Assembly: GCA_022785155.1 (NCBI GenBank)
Contig: JALFRH010000150.1
Span: 1 to 8,617 of the forward strand
DNA length: 8,617 nt
Direction: 5' to 3'
Source: Spirochaetales bacterium
GTDB lineage: Bacteria; Spirochaetota; Spirochaetia; Sphaerochaetales; Sphaerochaetaceae
The position numbers were made by a program, and so were the translations under genes. Positions 1 to 6,648 of this stretch are shown here, in pieces. Position 1 is the stretch's first letter; each line of letters begins with the position of its first letter. A model generated the notes under the pieces. The model worked only from the letters and a program-made list of their open reading frames with translations, did not search any database and was not told the DNA's origin.

Positions 1-249
1 ACCCAGTGCACCCTGAAGGTGAAGGCCTGATGGAGTTGCAACTGTTACAGCTTCAATATCGCTGTTGGCAAGAAACTCTTCAAAGTTGTCGTAGCCTATA
101 CATCCGAACTTCTCGCCGAATGCAGCGGCTCTTCCTGGAACCGGATCAAAGCCTGCAATAAGCTTTGCTTCTGGGATTTCAGAGAGGGCCTTGGCGTGGA
201 TTTCACTGATCATTCCACAGCCGATTATTCCGTATCCTACTGTCTTCAT
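1..249 (-). CDS. Gfo/Idh/MocA-family oxidoreductase, N-terminal fragment (83 residues, runs off left edge)
   Basis: NAD(P)-dependent sugar or inositol dehydrogenase of the Gfo/Idh/MocA family; only the start of the Rossmann domain lies in the window. Seen directly: a first beta strand and glycine-rich loop GIIGCGMIS (residues 7-15), followed by EIHAKAL; an acidic residue after the second strand (GFDP, D35), which usually favours NAD(H); and the family signature VATPSGLHLQGAL at 70-82, where substrate and cofactor regions meet. The catalytic EKP lysine motif would lie just beyond the edge. The ATG is one base after the tctA stop (TAATATG), with AAGGAGAG inside the 3' end of tctA as ribosome binding site, so translation is probably coupled to tctA. 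Its place at the end of a sugar-acid transport and dehydrogenase operon suggests it oxidises or reduces a pathway intermediate. The substrate cannot be assigned from this fragment. Confidence 0.9.
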   Translation of the reverse strand, partial: MKTVGYGIIGCGMISEIHAKALSEIPEAKLIAGFDPVPGRAAAFGEKFGCIGYDNFEEFLANSDIEAVTVATPSGLHLQGALG

Positions 250-250
250 A

Positions 251-1756
251 TTACTTGCTCTCCTTGGATTTCTTTATTCTTGCTCCAATCATTCTGAATA
301 CACCGATTTGTGAAAGGATCATGAAAACGATGATTACGAAGAAGAATATACAGATTGGTCTCTGGAAGATCGGTGCAAAAGAACCACCGGAAAGGTCCAG
401 ACCTCTTCTGAGGTTTTCGTCACACATAGGTCCAAGGATGACTCCAAGGAGGAATGGTGCAAGAGGAACATCAGCCCAAGTAAGGAGAAGTCCCACGAGA
501 CCGAAGCAGAACATAACCTTGATGTCGAAGAGGTTGAAGTTGATCAGGTATGATCCCACAACGCAGAGACAGAAGATTACAGGCATCAGTATGTGCTTGT
601 TTATTCTGAGGATCCTTACGGAAACCTTGCTCAAAAGCTGGGCGAGAACCCACATGGTGACGGATGCAAAGAGTAGGTAGATACCGATCTTGTATACAAC
701 GTCAGGGAAGTCTCTGAGAAGGAGAGGACCAGGTCTATAGCCGTGCATAAGCAGGGCTGCCAAGAGTACTGCTGCAGGAGCGGATCCAGGAACAGCCAGG
801 GAGAGTACAGGAATGATGGCTCCACCGATACATGCGTTGTTTCCAGTTTCTGCAGAAGCGAGACCCTTGATGTTTCCTTCTCCAAACTTTGGATCCGGGT
901 CCTTTGTAAAGGTCTTTGTAGCCCAATATGATAGCCAGCCGCCTACGTCTTCACCAACGCCTGGAATGACACCGACGCCAACGCCGATTACTGCAGAGCG
1001 GAGGATGGCAAGGATGTTCTTTCCGATGATGCCGAAGCCTTCCTTGTACTTGAACTTGGAAATGGCCATGACTTCCTTGTTTGTATTGCGCTTGAATGCC
1101 CTGACAATCTCCGGGAAACCGAAGAGACCGATCATAATAGGGATCAACTGAAGTGTCGCCATAAGGTTAACGTTGTCATAGGAGAAACGAGGGAACATGT
1201 TGATTCTGTCGTAACCTACCTGTGCAACCAAAAGGCCTATGATACCGCTGATCCAGCCCTTGATGGCCTTGCCCTGTCCTGTAATGGCTCCACAGATAAG
1301 AATACCGAAGATGGACAAAAGGAAGAATTCCCAGCTTGTGAACATCAAGGATATTGCTGTGAGAAGCGGAGTGAGGGAAAGGACGAAGACTACGCTTATC
1401 ATGGTTCCGATACAGGAAGAGGTTGTTGCAACAAAGATTGCAAGACCGCCTTTTCCCTTGTTTGCCAATGGGAACCCGTCCAAGGCTGTGGCTGCAGAAG
1501 CAGGAGTACCAGGAATATTCAGGAGAATAGCTGACTGGCAGCCTCCGGATACTGCACCTACATAGACACCCAAGAGTGAGATGAGAGCTGCTTCATGGCT
1601 GAAGTTATATGTGAGACCGGTGAGGAGGGCGATGGCCATTGTGGCGCTGAGTCCTGGGAGGATTCCCATCAAAAGTCCTGCACCGGTGCTGATGATCAAT
1701 GTAATGATGTTTGCTGGTTGCAAAACAATGGATATAGCTTCCAATACGTACTGCAT
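251..1756 (-). CDS. tctA: TctA: large membrane permease of a tripartite tricarboxylate-type (TTT) transporter
   Basis: Large integral membrane subunit (501 residues, the usual family size) of a secondary transporter that works with a periplasmic binding protein (TctC) and a small membrane subunit (TctB), normally driven by an ion gradient. Very hydrophobic, with about a dozen predicted membrane segments. Two related halves carry the family hallmarks: GLLMGILPGLSATM (27-40) and IPGTPASAATALDGFPLA (81-98) in the first half; GVGVIPGVGEDVGGW (260-274), then FGEGNIKGLASAETGNNA (291-308) and LAVPGSAPAAVLLAAL (320-335) in the second. The repeated PG loops are thought to line the substrate path. The start is set by a strong AAGGAGG that overlaps the tctB stop codon; the gap to tctB is 12 nt. 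Characterised TTT systems carry citrate or other carboxylates. Here the neighbouring sugar dehydrogenases suggest a sugar acid or keto-sugar acid, which is inference. Confidence 0.96.
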   Translation of the reverse strand: MQYVLEAISIVLQPANIITLIISTGAGLLMGILPGLSATMAIALLTGLTYNFSHEAALISLLGVYVGAVSGGCQSAILLNIPGTPASAATALDGFPLANKGKGGLAIFVATTSSCIGTMISVVFVLSLTPLLTAISLMFTSWEFFLLSIFGILICGAITGQGKAIKGWISGIIGLLVAQVGYDRINMFPRFSYDNVNLMATLQLIPIMIGLFGFPEIVRAFKRNTNKEVMAISKFKYKEGFGIIGKNILAILRSAVIGVGVGVIPGVGEDVGGWLSYWATKTFTKDPDPKFGEGNIKGLASAETGNNACIGGAIIPVLSLAVPGSAPAAVLLAALLMHGYRPGPLLLRDFPDVVYKIGIYLLFASVTMWVLAQLLSKVSVRILRINKHILMPVIFCLCVVGSYLINFNLFDIKVMFCFGLVGLLLTWADVPLAPFLLGVILGPMCDENLRRGLDLSGGSFAPIFQRPICIFFFVIIVFMILSQIGVFRMIGARIKKSKESK

Positions 1757-1768
1757 TATTTAGCCTCC

Positions 1769-2299
1769 TTATGGAAGAACGGCTCTGAAGCCGTACTGGA
1801 ACAAGACGGTGATGAGAAGCATTGTCACTACAGTGATGATCAGTGCCTGCCACCATTTTACTGCTCCCAAATACATGAGAAGCACAAACATGAATATTCC
1901 ACCTGAGAGGTAGAACGGGAATTTGAATCCTCCGATTCTGAGACCCACAAGGAAGAATGAGAATACAGCCATAATGACCATACCTATGATCATTCTGTAT
2001 GTATCAGGGTCTTTAGAGGTTCTTTTGACACCTTCGACGATATCTTCTTTGCGTTCTTTTGCAACTTCTCCCAGCTTTTTTCCTTCTTCACGGAATGAGA
2101 AGAAGACGAGAAGAAGAGAAAAGACTATCAATAGCACTCCGAGGACTGTGGGTAGAAATCCTGGGGAGAGGCTGAATTTCGCCACATTGTAAGGTTTCAC
2201 GGAAGCAACCTTGCAGATATTGAGTCCTTCTGCCGTTACATAGATTCCGAAGAAAATGCAGATTATGGCGAGAACAAGATCTTTGGTCTTTTTGTTCAT
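1769..2299 (-). CDS. tctB: TctB: small membrane subunit of the TTT transporter
   Basis: Small subunit (176 residues) of the tripartite tricarboxylate-type transporter. This subunit is poorly conserved in sequence, so the call rests on size, topology and position between tctC and tctA. Visible hydrophobic segments lie near residues 8-24, 50-69, 102-120, 129-147 and 150-168. A charged loop at about 70-101, rich in Lys and Glu, separates the first pair from the rest. The SPGFLP stretch (45-50) just before the second segment resembles the short Pro/Gly-containing motif common in TctB proteins. The start has GGAGA about 6 nt upstream. Between this gene and tctC (59 nt) lies a strong hairpin with a U-tract, so tctB and tctA are probably expressed below the binding protein. 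Confidence 0.88.
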   Translation of the reverse strand: MNKKTKDLVLAIICIFFGIYVTAEGLNICKVASVKPYNVAKFSLSPGFLPTVLGVLLIVFSLLLVFFSFREEGKKLGEVAKERKEDIVEGVKRTSKDPDTYRMIIGMVIMAVFSFFLVGLRIGGFKFPFYLSGGIFMFVLLMYLGAVKWWQALIITVVTMLLITVLFQYGFRAVLP

Positions 2300-2314
2300 T
2301 TAGTTCTCCGATTT

Positions 2315-2346
2315 AAAAAAAATGGCAGGGGGAGGATTCCCCCTGC
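2315..2346 (-). terminator. Intrinsic-terminator-like hairpin between tctC and tctB
   Basis: Read on the minus strand, GCAGGGGG (2346-2339) pairs perfectly with CCCCCTGC (2332-2325) around a 6-nt loop, and two bases later comes a run of eight U (2322-2315). This is a textbook rho-independent terminator shape lying inside an operon, just after the tctC stop codon. The likely role, by analogy with other binding-protein transport operons, is partial termination or protection of the tctC mRNA 3' end, giving excess binding protein over TctB/TctA. Whether it terminates fully cannot be told from sequence; I see no clear new promoter for tctB. Confidence 0.8.
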
Positions 2347-2358
2347 GTAGAGGCAATC

Positions 2359-3369
2359 TTAGCGTGTGAATCCGAAGTTTGCAGGATCGTTGACAGCAAC
2401 TTCTGCATCCCAGAGGATATAACAAGCGTTGGAAGCGAAAGAGTCGAGGTAAGCCTGGCTCTCAGCTCTGCCCATTGGGTTGATAACGAAAGACTTTGTT
2501 TCGCAGAGATCGATGAATCCCTGATCCTTGACAGCGTTTTCGAATGCTGCATCAAGCTTCTGGAGGGAAGCTTCGTCCAATCCCTTTGGAATCATGATAC
2601 CAGTTACCTCACCCATTGGGATGTATGGAGCATCTGGATAGCTCTTGAGGATGGAAGGAACAACAACGCCAGGAGCGAGTTCGATATCGTCTTCAGCGAG
2701 AACAGCGAGACACTTTACGTCGCCGGAGATGATAAGGTCCTTGAGCTCAGCAAGGAGCTGTGGACATACGTCGATTTCCTTGGAAAGGAGAGCTGTAACA
2801 GCTGCAGAACCACCGTTGTATGGAGTGTGCTTTACTTCGCTGCCTGCGATTGCAGAGAGAACCTGTGTTCCGAAGTGTCCGCCGCTTCCTACACCACCAG
2901 TACCGAATGTGATCTGGCCTGGGCGAGCCTTGATGTCAGCAACAAGGTCTTCGATTGTGTTGTAAGGAGAATCCTTGCTTACACAGATTGCGTTTGGAGA
3001 GAATGTTGCAAGCCAAATGTCCCAATCCTTGTATGTCTTTGTTGTGACGTTTGAAGTAACAGGCATTGTTGTGAATGCGAGCATTCCGTGTCCAAGGAGT
3101 GTATATCCATCAACAGGTGCGTTGAGAACACTCATTGTTCCTGTAGCGCCAGATGCACCAGGTGTGTTTGTGATGTTGATCTGAACGCCGAGGCTTGCAG
3201 CCATGCCGTTTGCAAGGGCTCTTGCTGTCAAGTCTGTTGTTCCACCTGCGTTGTAAGGAACAACGAGGTTGATGTTTCTTGTTGGATATGCTGTTTCCTG
3301 ACCACCCTGAGCAAAGATGGAGAAGGAGAGTACAGCAAGTACGAGCAATACACTAACGATTTTCTTCAT
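2359..3369 (-). CDS. tctC: TctC: periplasmic solute-binding protein of the TTT transporter (Bug family)
   Basis: Extracytoplasmic binding protein (336 residues) that captures a carboxylate-bearing ligand and delivers it to TctA/TctB. An N-terminal signal peptide is clear: MKK, hydrophobic core at 4-19, then SIFA followed by QGGQE, with probable signal peptidase I cleavage after Ala20. No cysteine occurs near the cleavage site, so it is not an ordinary lipoprotein. Family motifs: YPTRNINLVVPYNAGGTTDLTAR (28-50, strand plus glycine loop that typically contacts a ligand carboxylate), NTPGASGATGT (68-78) and VDGYTLL. The length matches the Bug/TctC family. The start is supported by AAGGAG about 7 nt upstream. 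It has a 129-nt leader after the alcohol dehydrogenase gene and a terminator-like hairpin after it, so it looks like the most strongly expressed part of the operon. The ligand is unknown; sugar acids fit the neighbours. Confidence 0.95.
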   Translation of the reverse strand: MKKIVSVLLVLAVLSFSIFAQGGQETAYPTRNINLVVPYNAGGTTDLTARALANGMAASLGVQINITNTPGASGATGTMSVLNAPVDGYTLLGHGMLAFTTMPVTSNVTTKTYKDWDIWLATFSPNAICVSKDSPYNTIEDLVADIKARPGQITFGTGGVGSGGHFGTQVLSAIAGSEVKHTPYNGGSAAVTALLSKEIDVCPQLLAELKDLIISGDVKCLAVLAEDDIELAPGVVVPSILKSYPDAPYIPMGEVTGIMIPKGLDEASLQKLDAAFENAVKDQGFIDLCETKSFVINPMGRAESQAYLDSFASNACYILWDAEVAVNDPANFGFTR

Positions 3370-3391
3370 AAGTGACTCCTTATTGTTTTTA

Positions 3392-3417
3392 GCGGTAAAA
3401 CCGCGTTTTGCCTTTTT
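3392..3417. other. Hairpin in the leader between the zinc dehydrogenase gene and tctC
   Basis: On the plus strand, GGTAAAAC (3394-3401) pairs with GTTTTGCC (3405-3412) around CGC and is followed by TTTTT. That is the polarity of a plus-strand terminator, although no plus-strand gene ends nearby. A competing hairpin, GCGG (3392-3395) with CCGC (3401-3404), overlaps it. In the minus-strand operon mRNA the same bases form a stem about 20 nt upstream of the tctC ribosome binding site and without a following U-tract, so there it would act as an mRNA end-stabilising or processing structure rather than a terminator. A tandem GGATCAG-AA-GGATCAG repeat lies at 3419-3434. The rest of the 129-nt gap shows no convincing promoter. 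Confidence 0.4.
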
Positions 3418-3498
3418 AGGATCAGAAGGATCAGCTCTACTCTATAAGATAAACAAAGTGATGGATAATCCAACTGATATATTAGTTATACAACACTT

Positions 3499-4515
3499 TT
3501 AGAACTTTACAACTACCTTCATGTAATTTCCTGGATTTTTCTCGATGTCCACCACTGTTTCCGGGGCTTCCTCCACGGAAATACACTTGGTAAGGAGTGC
3601 CATTACAGGAATTTTGTTGCCGTTGATTATTTCAAGGGCTTCTTCAAACTCTCCTGCGCTTGTGCGTGCTCCTCTGATGTCCAGTTCCTTCTTTGTAAAT
3701 ACGTCTGTAGGAAGTTCAGTGGTCTTCTTAGGCCATCCTGTGTAGACTACTCTTCCTGCGTTGCAGACAACATCAAGAGCCTGTCTGATACATGCGTTGG
3801 CTCCTGTGGCCTCCATTACGCACTGTACCATTTTGCCTCCTGTGATTTCTTTGACTCTTGCCACTACGTCCTCAGTTGCAGAATTGATGACATTCTCGAT
3901 TCCCAGGCTCTTTACAAAGTCCAGTCTCTCCTGTACCAAATCCACGACTATTGGAGTAGCTCCGTAGTACTTTGCAACGAGGGCTGCAAGGATGCCGATG
4001 GGGCCTGCGCCGTAGAAGAGGGCTGTCTCTCCCTTTGCAATCTTTCCTCTATGGACGCCATGGAGGGAAATTGTAAGGGGCTCTGCCATTGCAGCCATTT
4101 CCCATGACATTCCTTCAGGCATCTTAATAAGCATTGAGGAAGGATGGGCATAATACTCAGCCATACCGCCGTCTACGTGGACTCCAAGTACATGTAAGTC
4201 TTCGCAGCAGTTCGTCCTGCCGATGGAGCAGGCGTAACAGTGGCCGCAGTAGAGGTAAGGGTCCACGACTACGCTGTCGCCTACAGCAAAATTCTTTGGG
4301 TTGTCACCTTTGATGGCAACGATTTCTCCTGCTATCTCATGGCCGATGACCCTTGGGTAAGATACAAGATTATTCGATCCTCTGAATGCACCGATATCTG
4401 AACCGCAGATTCCTGCGGCCTTAACCTTGATCAGTGCTTCACCGTCCTTTATTTCAGGGATATCCCTTTCGACATTCTTTATATCCCAGGGCTTTTCTAT
4501 CATAACTGCCTTCAT
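3499..4515 (-). CDS. Zinc-dependent medium-chain alcohol/polyol dehydrogenase (RspB / L-idonate-galactonate dehydrogenase type)
   Basis: NAD(P)-dependent medium-chain dehydrogenase oxidising a secondary hydroxyl of a polyol or sugar acid, or doing the reverse (338 residues). Catalytic zinc ligands are visible as Cys37 (GICGSD), His59 with Glu60 (IGHE), and Glu145 (MAEPLT); structural zinc ligands are Cys90, Cys93, Cys96 and Cys104. The Rossmann loop is YGAGPIG (168-174), and Asp192 ending strand two suggests NAD rather than NADP. The pattern CGHCYACSIGRTNCCEDLHVLGVHVDGG closely resembles E. coli RspB and its L-galactonate, L-idonate and sorbitol dehydrogenase relatives. I chose the ATG at 4515 because it has GGAGATAA just upstream and gives the standard MKAVMIEKP start. 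A start 13 codons earlier would overlap the upstream gene and has no better ribosome site. The 14-nt gap after the YiaK-like gene indicates co-transcription. Confidence 0.94.
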   Translation of the reverse strand: MKAVMIEKPWDIKNVERDIPEIKDGEALIKVKAAGICGSDIGAFRGSNNLVSYPRVIGHEIAGEIVAIKGDNPKNFAVGDSVVVDPYLYCGHCYACSIGRTNCCEDLHVLGVHVDGGMAEYYAHPSSMLIKMPEGMSWEMAAMAEPLTISLHGVHRGKIAKGETALFYGAGPIGILAALVAKYYGATPIVVDLVQERLDFVKSLGIENVINSATEDVVARVKEITGGKMVQCVMEATGANACIRQALDVVCNAGRVVYTGWPKKTTELPTDVFTKKELDIRGARTSAGEFEEALEIINGNKIPVMALLTKCISVEEAPETVVDIEKNPGNYMKVVVKF

Positions 4516-4529
4516 TTTATTATCTCCTA

Positions 4530-5534
4530 TCAAAGTGCAGAAATCTGTTCCCAAATATTGTCCAGTACAGGAATTCCTTCTTCAAGATTCTTTCTTCTTG
4601 TAGCAAGGGAGTTCTGTCCAGGATATCTTACAGCCTTGCCTTCTGTAGCAGGAACTGAAGATGTAACATCCTCGATGACGCGGTTGATGGCCTCTTCTGT
4701 GAAGCCAGGAGCGTTGAATCTCTCAGGATCAATGGCAATAAGAACCTGTGATAGTCCATATTCGTCACTGGTCATTTTGCCTATATCCGTAACTGTATTT
4801 CCTCCTGCAAGGATAGCAGCCACAAGGTCAAGAAGAATGGACATGCCGCTACCTTTCCAATATCCCACAGGGAGGACTCTCCATGTCTTCTCGATGGCGC
4901 CTGGATCTGTGGTCATGTTGCCTTCTTCATCGAAGCCGCCAGGAACAGGAAGCTGCTTACCTTCGAACTTTGTCATTTCGATCTTGCCGTAGCTGAACTG
5001 GCTCATAGCTGAGTCGAGGACAATGTGTTCTCCGTTCTTTCTTGGTACTGCCATGACAAATGGGTTGTTTCCGATTCTTCTGTCCTTGGCTCCCCAAGCA
5101 GGCATATTAGGCTGTGTATTTGTCCAGCAGATACCTATCATTCCCTGGTCTGCAGCCTGCCAGCCATAGTATCCACCTCTCATCCAGTGGTTTGTGTTTC
5201 TGATGGCCACAAGTCCGATACCATACTGCTTTGCGATCTCAATGGCCCTGTCCATGGCTATCTTTGCGCTGACCATACCAAGAGCAAGGTGTCCATCCCA
5301 CTGCTCATAGGCACCGAAGGATGCAACCTTCTCTGCCTTGGCCTTTGGATCGATATATCCCTTGTCGATATAGGAGACAAGTCTTGGGAATCTGTTTACT
5401 CCGTGGGAGTAGATTCCATCCAAACTATTTTGGGCAAGAATCTGTCCTGCAAGAAGGGCGTCTTCTCTTGGAACACCCCTCTTTTCAAGTTTCTCGGCAA
5501 ATACTTTAACCAGTTCATCGAATGTAATTCTCAT
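4530..5534 (-). CDS. yiaK: YiaK/DlgD-like 2,3-diketo-L-gulonate reductase (malate/L-lactate dehydrogenase LDH2 family)
   Basis: Cytoplasmic NADH-type reductase of the LDH2/MDH-type family, which does not use the classical Rossmann fold. In E. coli, YiaK (DlgD) reduces 2,3-diketo-L-gulonate to 3-keto-L-gulonate. The 334-residue product matches what I remember of E. coli YiaK along its whole length: YSHGVNRFPR (42-51) with the catalytic His44 at the same number; GLVAIRNTNHWMRGGYYGWQ, IGICWTNT and WGAKDRRIGNNP; then PVPGGFDEEGNMTTDPGAIEK; and PVGYWKGSGMSILLD. These are the YiaK-subgroup versions of motifs shared with malate, ureidoglycolate and sulfolactate dehydrogenases, so I favour YiaK. The start has CAGGAGAG 8-9 nt upstream. 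It is the first gene of the operon, directly downstream of the LacI-type operator. The regulator and a YiaL-family gene are transcribed divergently from the same region. Not testable here: true substrate and cofactor. Confidence 0.9.
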   Translation of the reverse strand: MRITFDELVKVFAEKLEKRGVPREDALLAGQILAQNSLDGIYSHGVNRFPRLVSYIDKGYIDPKAKAEKVASFGAYEQWDGHLALGMVSAKIAMDRAIEIAKQYGIGLVAIRNTNHWMRGGYYGWQAADQGMIGICWTNTQPNMPAWGAKDRRIGNNPFVMAVPRKNGEHIVLDSAMSQFSYGKIEMTKFEGKQLPVPGGFDEEGNMTTDPGAIEKTWRVLPVGYWKGSGMSILLDLVAAILAGGNTVTDIGKMTSDEYGLSQVLIAIDPERFNAPGFTEEAINRVIEDVTSSVPATEGKAVRYPGQNSLATRRKNLEEGIPVLDNIWEQISAL

Positions 5535-5564
5535 TTTATCTCTCCTGGGTACACAACATTTTTG

Positions 5565-5594
5565 TTGCTATGTAACCGATTACATGGTTATAAT
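5565..5594 (+). promoter_or_regulatory. Promoter of the lacI-family/yhcH-family transcription unit
   Basis: A perfect -10 hexamer TATAAT (5589-5594) lies 18 bp from a -35-like TTGCTA (5565-5570) on the plus strand. The predicted start is near 5601, leaving a leader of about 50 nt before the regulator ATG at 5650, which has GTGGAGAG as ribosome site. The LacI-type operator fills the spacer between the two hexamers, so binding would block RNA polymerase and give autorepression. The -10 overlaps the -10 of the opposing promoter. Confidence 0.65.
5568..5587. promoter_or_regulatory. LacI-family operator
   Basis: CTATGTAACCGATTACATGG is a 20-bp inverted repeat with one mismatched pair in each half-site pair region (core TGTAAC-CGATTACA has one mismatch). 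A central CpG flanked by inverted TGTAA arms is the usual LacI/GalR operator form, where hinge-helix leucines insert at the centre. It lies inside the plus-strand promoter and at the expected start point of the minus-strand promoter, and the LacI-family gene begins 62 bp away. It is the obvious site for that regulator, acting as repressor on both units. I found no second close copy elsewhere in the window. Confidence 0.85.
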
Positions 5595-5619
5595 ATTGTC
5601 ACCTTGGTAAGGTTGTCAA
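5590..5619 (-). promoter_or_regulatory. Promoter of the yiaK-adh-tctCBA-gfo operon
   Basis: On the minus strand a perfect -35 TTGACA (5619-5614) is followed after 18 bp by TATTAT (5595-5590). The start would fall near 5583, inside the operator, so a bound LacI-family protein would block initiation. The spacer contains the inverted repeat ACCTT-GGT-AAGGT (plus-strand 5601-5613), a possible extra protein site. The leader to the yiaK-like ATG is about 50 nt. Confidence 0.75.
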
Positions 5620-5649
5620 ACAAAAAATTATAAAAAGTGGAGAGATGGT

Positions 5650-6648
5650 ATGGGGGCCACCATAAGAGACATAGCCAAAGAAGCAGGAGTATCTGTTGCA
5701 ACTGTTTCCAGAGTCTTGAATTCCAATGTAAAAGTCAACGACGACACAAAGGAGCGTGTGCTGGCGGCTGTAAAGAAGTTCAGTTATTCTCCGTCCACCA
5801 TAGCCAGGGGGCTTAAGACCAAGTCCATCAAGACTATAGCAATAGTGGTCAAGAGCTTCATGATGCAGCACCATATGGTCATTGCAGACAGGATAAACAG
5901 ACACTTCTCCCAAAATGGATACGACATAATGATATGTGAAAGTGGCAGTGACGAGGCCACGGTATCTTGTTTTTTGCGCCGTATGCTGGATAAATCCATA
6001 GATGGAATTGTATTCATAGGCTCCACATTCCAGCTTCTCTCCGCCATACCTGAGACGGAGACCCTTCTCTGTTCTGTCCCCGTCGTGATATCCAACGGAT
6101 GGATCGAGAATTCCTATGGAATAGTAGTGGATGAAAAGGGTGGGGCAAGGATGGTCTCCGAGCATATGTATGAAACAGGAAAGAGAAATACTATTTTCAT
6201 CCACTCTTCCTACACCGAGTCCTGCAAAAACAAACTCTCGGGTTTCCTGGAGTTTGTAGAAGATCATGATGACTATAGTGGTAGGGTAGTGGAGTATTCT
6301 CCAGAGAAAGAGAGCCTTTGGGATATTCTCTCGGCCATAGAATTCGATTCTGTTGTGGCTGAGGATGATCTTTTGGCCTCGGAGGTGCAAAGGGTCCTTC
6401 TTTCCAAAGGGAAAAAGGTTCCGGAGGAAGTATCGGTCGCCGGTTTCAATAACTCCGAGTACTCCACACTTATGTATCCATCAATCACATCTGTAGACAA
6501 CAAGGCGGTGGACCAAGGGACAGAGTGTGCAGTCCTATTGGAGAAGATCCTTTCTGGAAGTAAGGATGCACCCAAGGAAAAGAAATTGTATAAGGTGATC
6601 CCTTGCTCGTTGGTGGTAAGGGACAGCACCCAAAGGAAGGAAATATGA
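5650..6648 (+). CDS. LacI/GalR-family transcriptional regulator
   Basis: Sugar-responsive DNA-binding repressor (332 residues, normal family length). The N-terminal helix-turn-helix is IRDIAKEAGVSVATVSRVLN (5-24). The hinge region at about 47-57 includes ARGL, whose leucine would insert into the central CpG of the operator. Residue 60 onward (KTIAIVV) begins the periplasmic-binding-protein-like ligand domain, which has the late family motif VPEEVSVAGFNNSEYSTLMYPSITSV. The ATG at 5650 has GTGGAGAG just upstream. It is transcribed away from the dehydrogenase/tct operon, with the operator between them, so it most likely represses both that operon and itself until a pathway metabolite binds. Its stop overlaps the next start as ATGA (6645-6648). 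The inducer is unknown; a sugar acid or keto-acid would fit. Confidence 0.95.
   Translation: MGATIRDIAKEAGVSVATVSRVLNSNVKVNDDTKERVLAAVKKFSYSPSTIARGLKTKSIKTIAIVVKSFMMQHHMVIADRINRHFSQNGYDIMICESGSDEATVSCFLRRMLDKSIDGIVFIGSTFQLLSAIPETETLLCSVPVVISNGWIENSYGIVVDEKGGARMVSEHMYETGKRNTIFIHSSYTESCKNKLSGFLEFVEDHDDYSGRVVEYSPEKESLWDILSAIEFDSVVAEDDLLASEVQRVLLSKGKKVPEEVSVAGFNNSEYSTLMYPSITSVDNKAVDQGTECAVLLEKILSGSKDAPKEKKLYKVIPCSLVVRDSTQRKEI

Noticed and set aside
4516..4554. Upstream start adding 13 residues to the zinc dehydrogenase
   Set aside because: It overlaps the end of the YiaK-like gene, whereas the internal ATG at 4515 has a clear ribosome binding site and the family-standard N-terminus.
5025..5633. 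Plus-strand open frame of 202 codons antisense to the YiaK-like gene
   Set aside because: It lies opposite a strongly conserved gene and crosses the promoter region. Its product is cysteine- and serine-rich with no recognisable family, as expected for a shadow frame.
5599..6390. Minus-strand open frame of 263 codons antisense to the LacI-family gene
   Set aside because: The plus-strand frame encodes a complete LacI protein, while the antisense frame has unnatural Tyr/His-rich composition and would run through the divergent promoters.
6603..6644. Longer N-terminus for the YhcH-family protein
   Set aside because: The 14 extra residues are out-of-frame translation of the regulator's end. The ATGA overlap start at 6645 has a ribosome site and matches family members beginning MIF.
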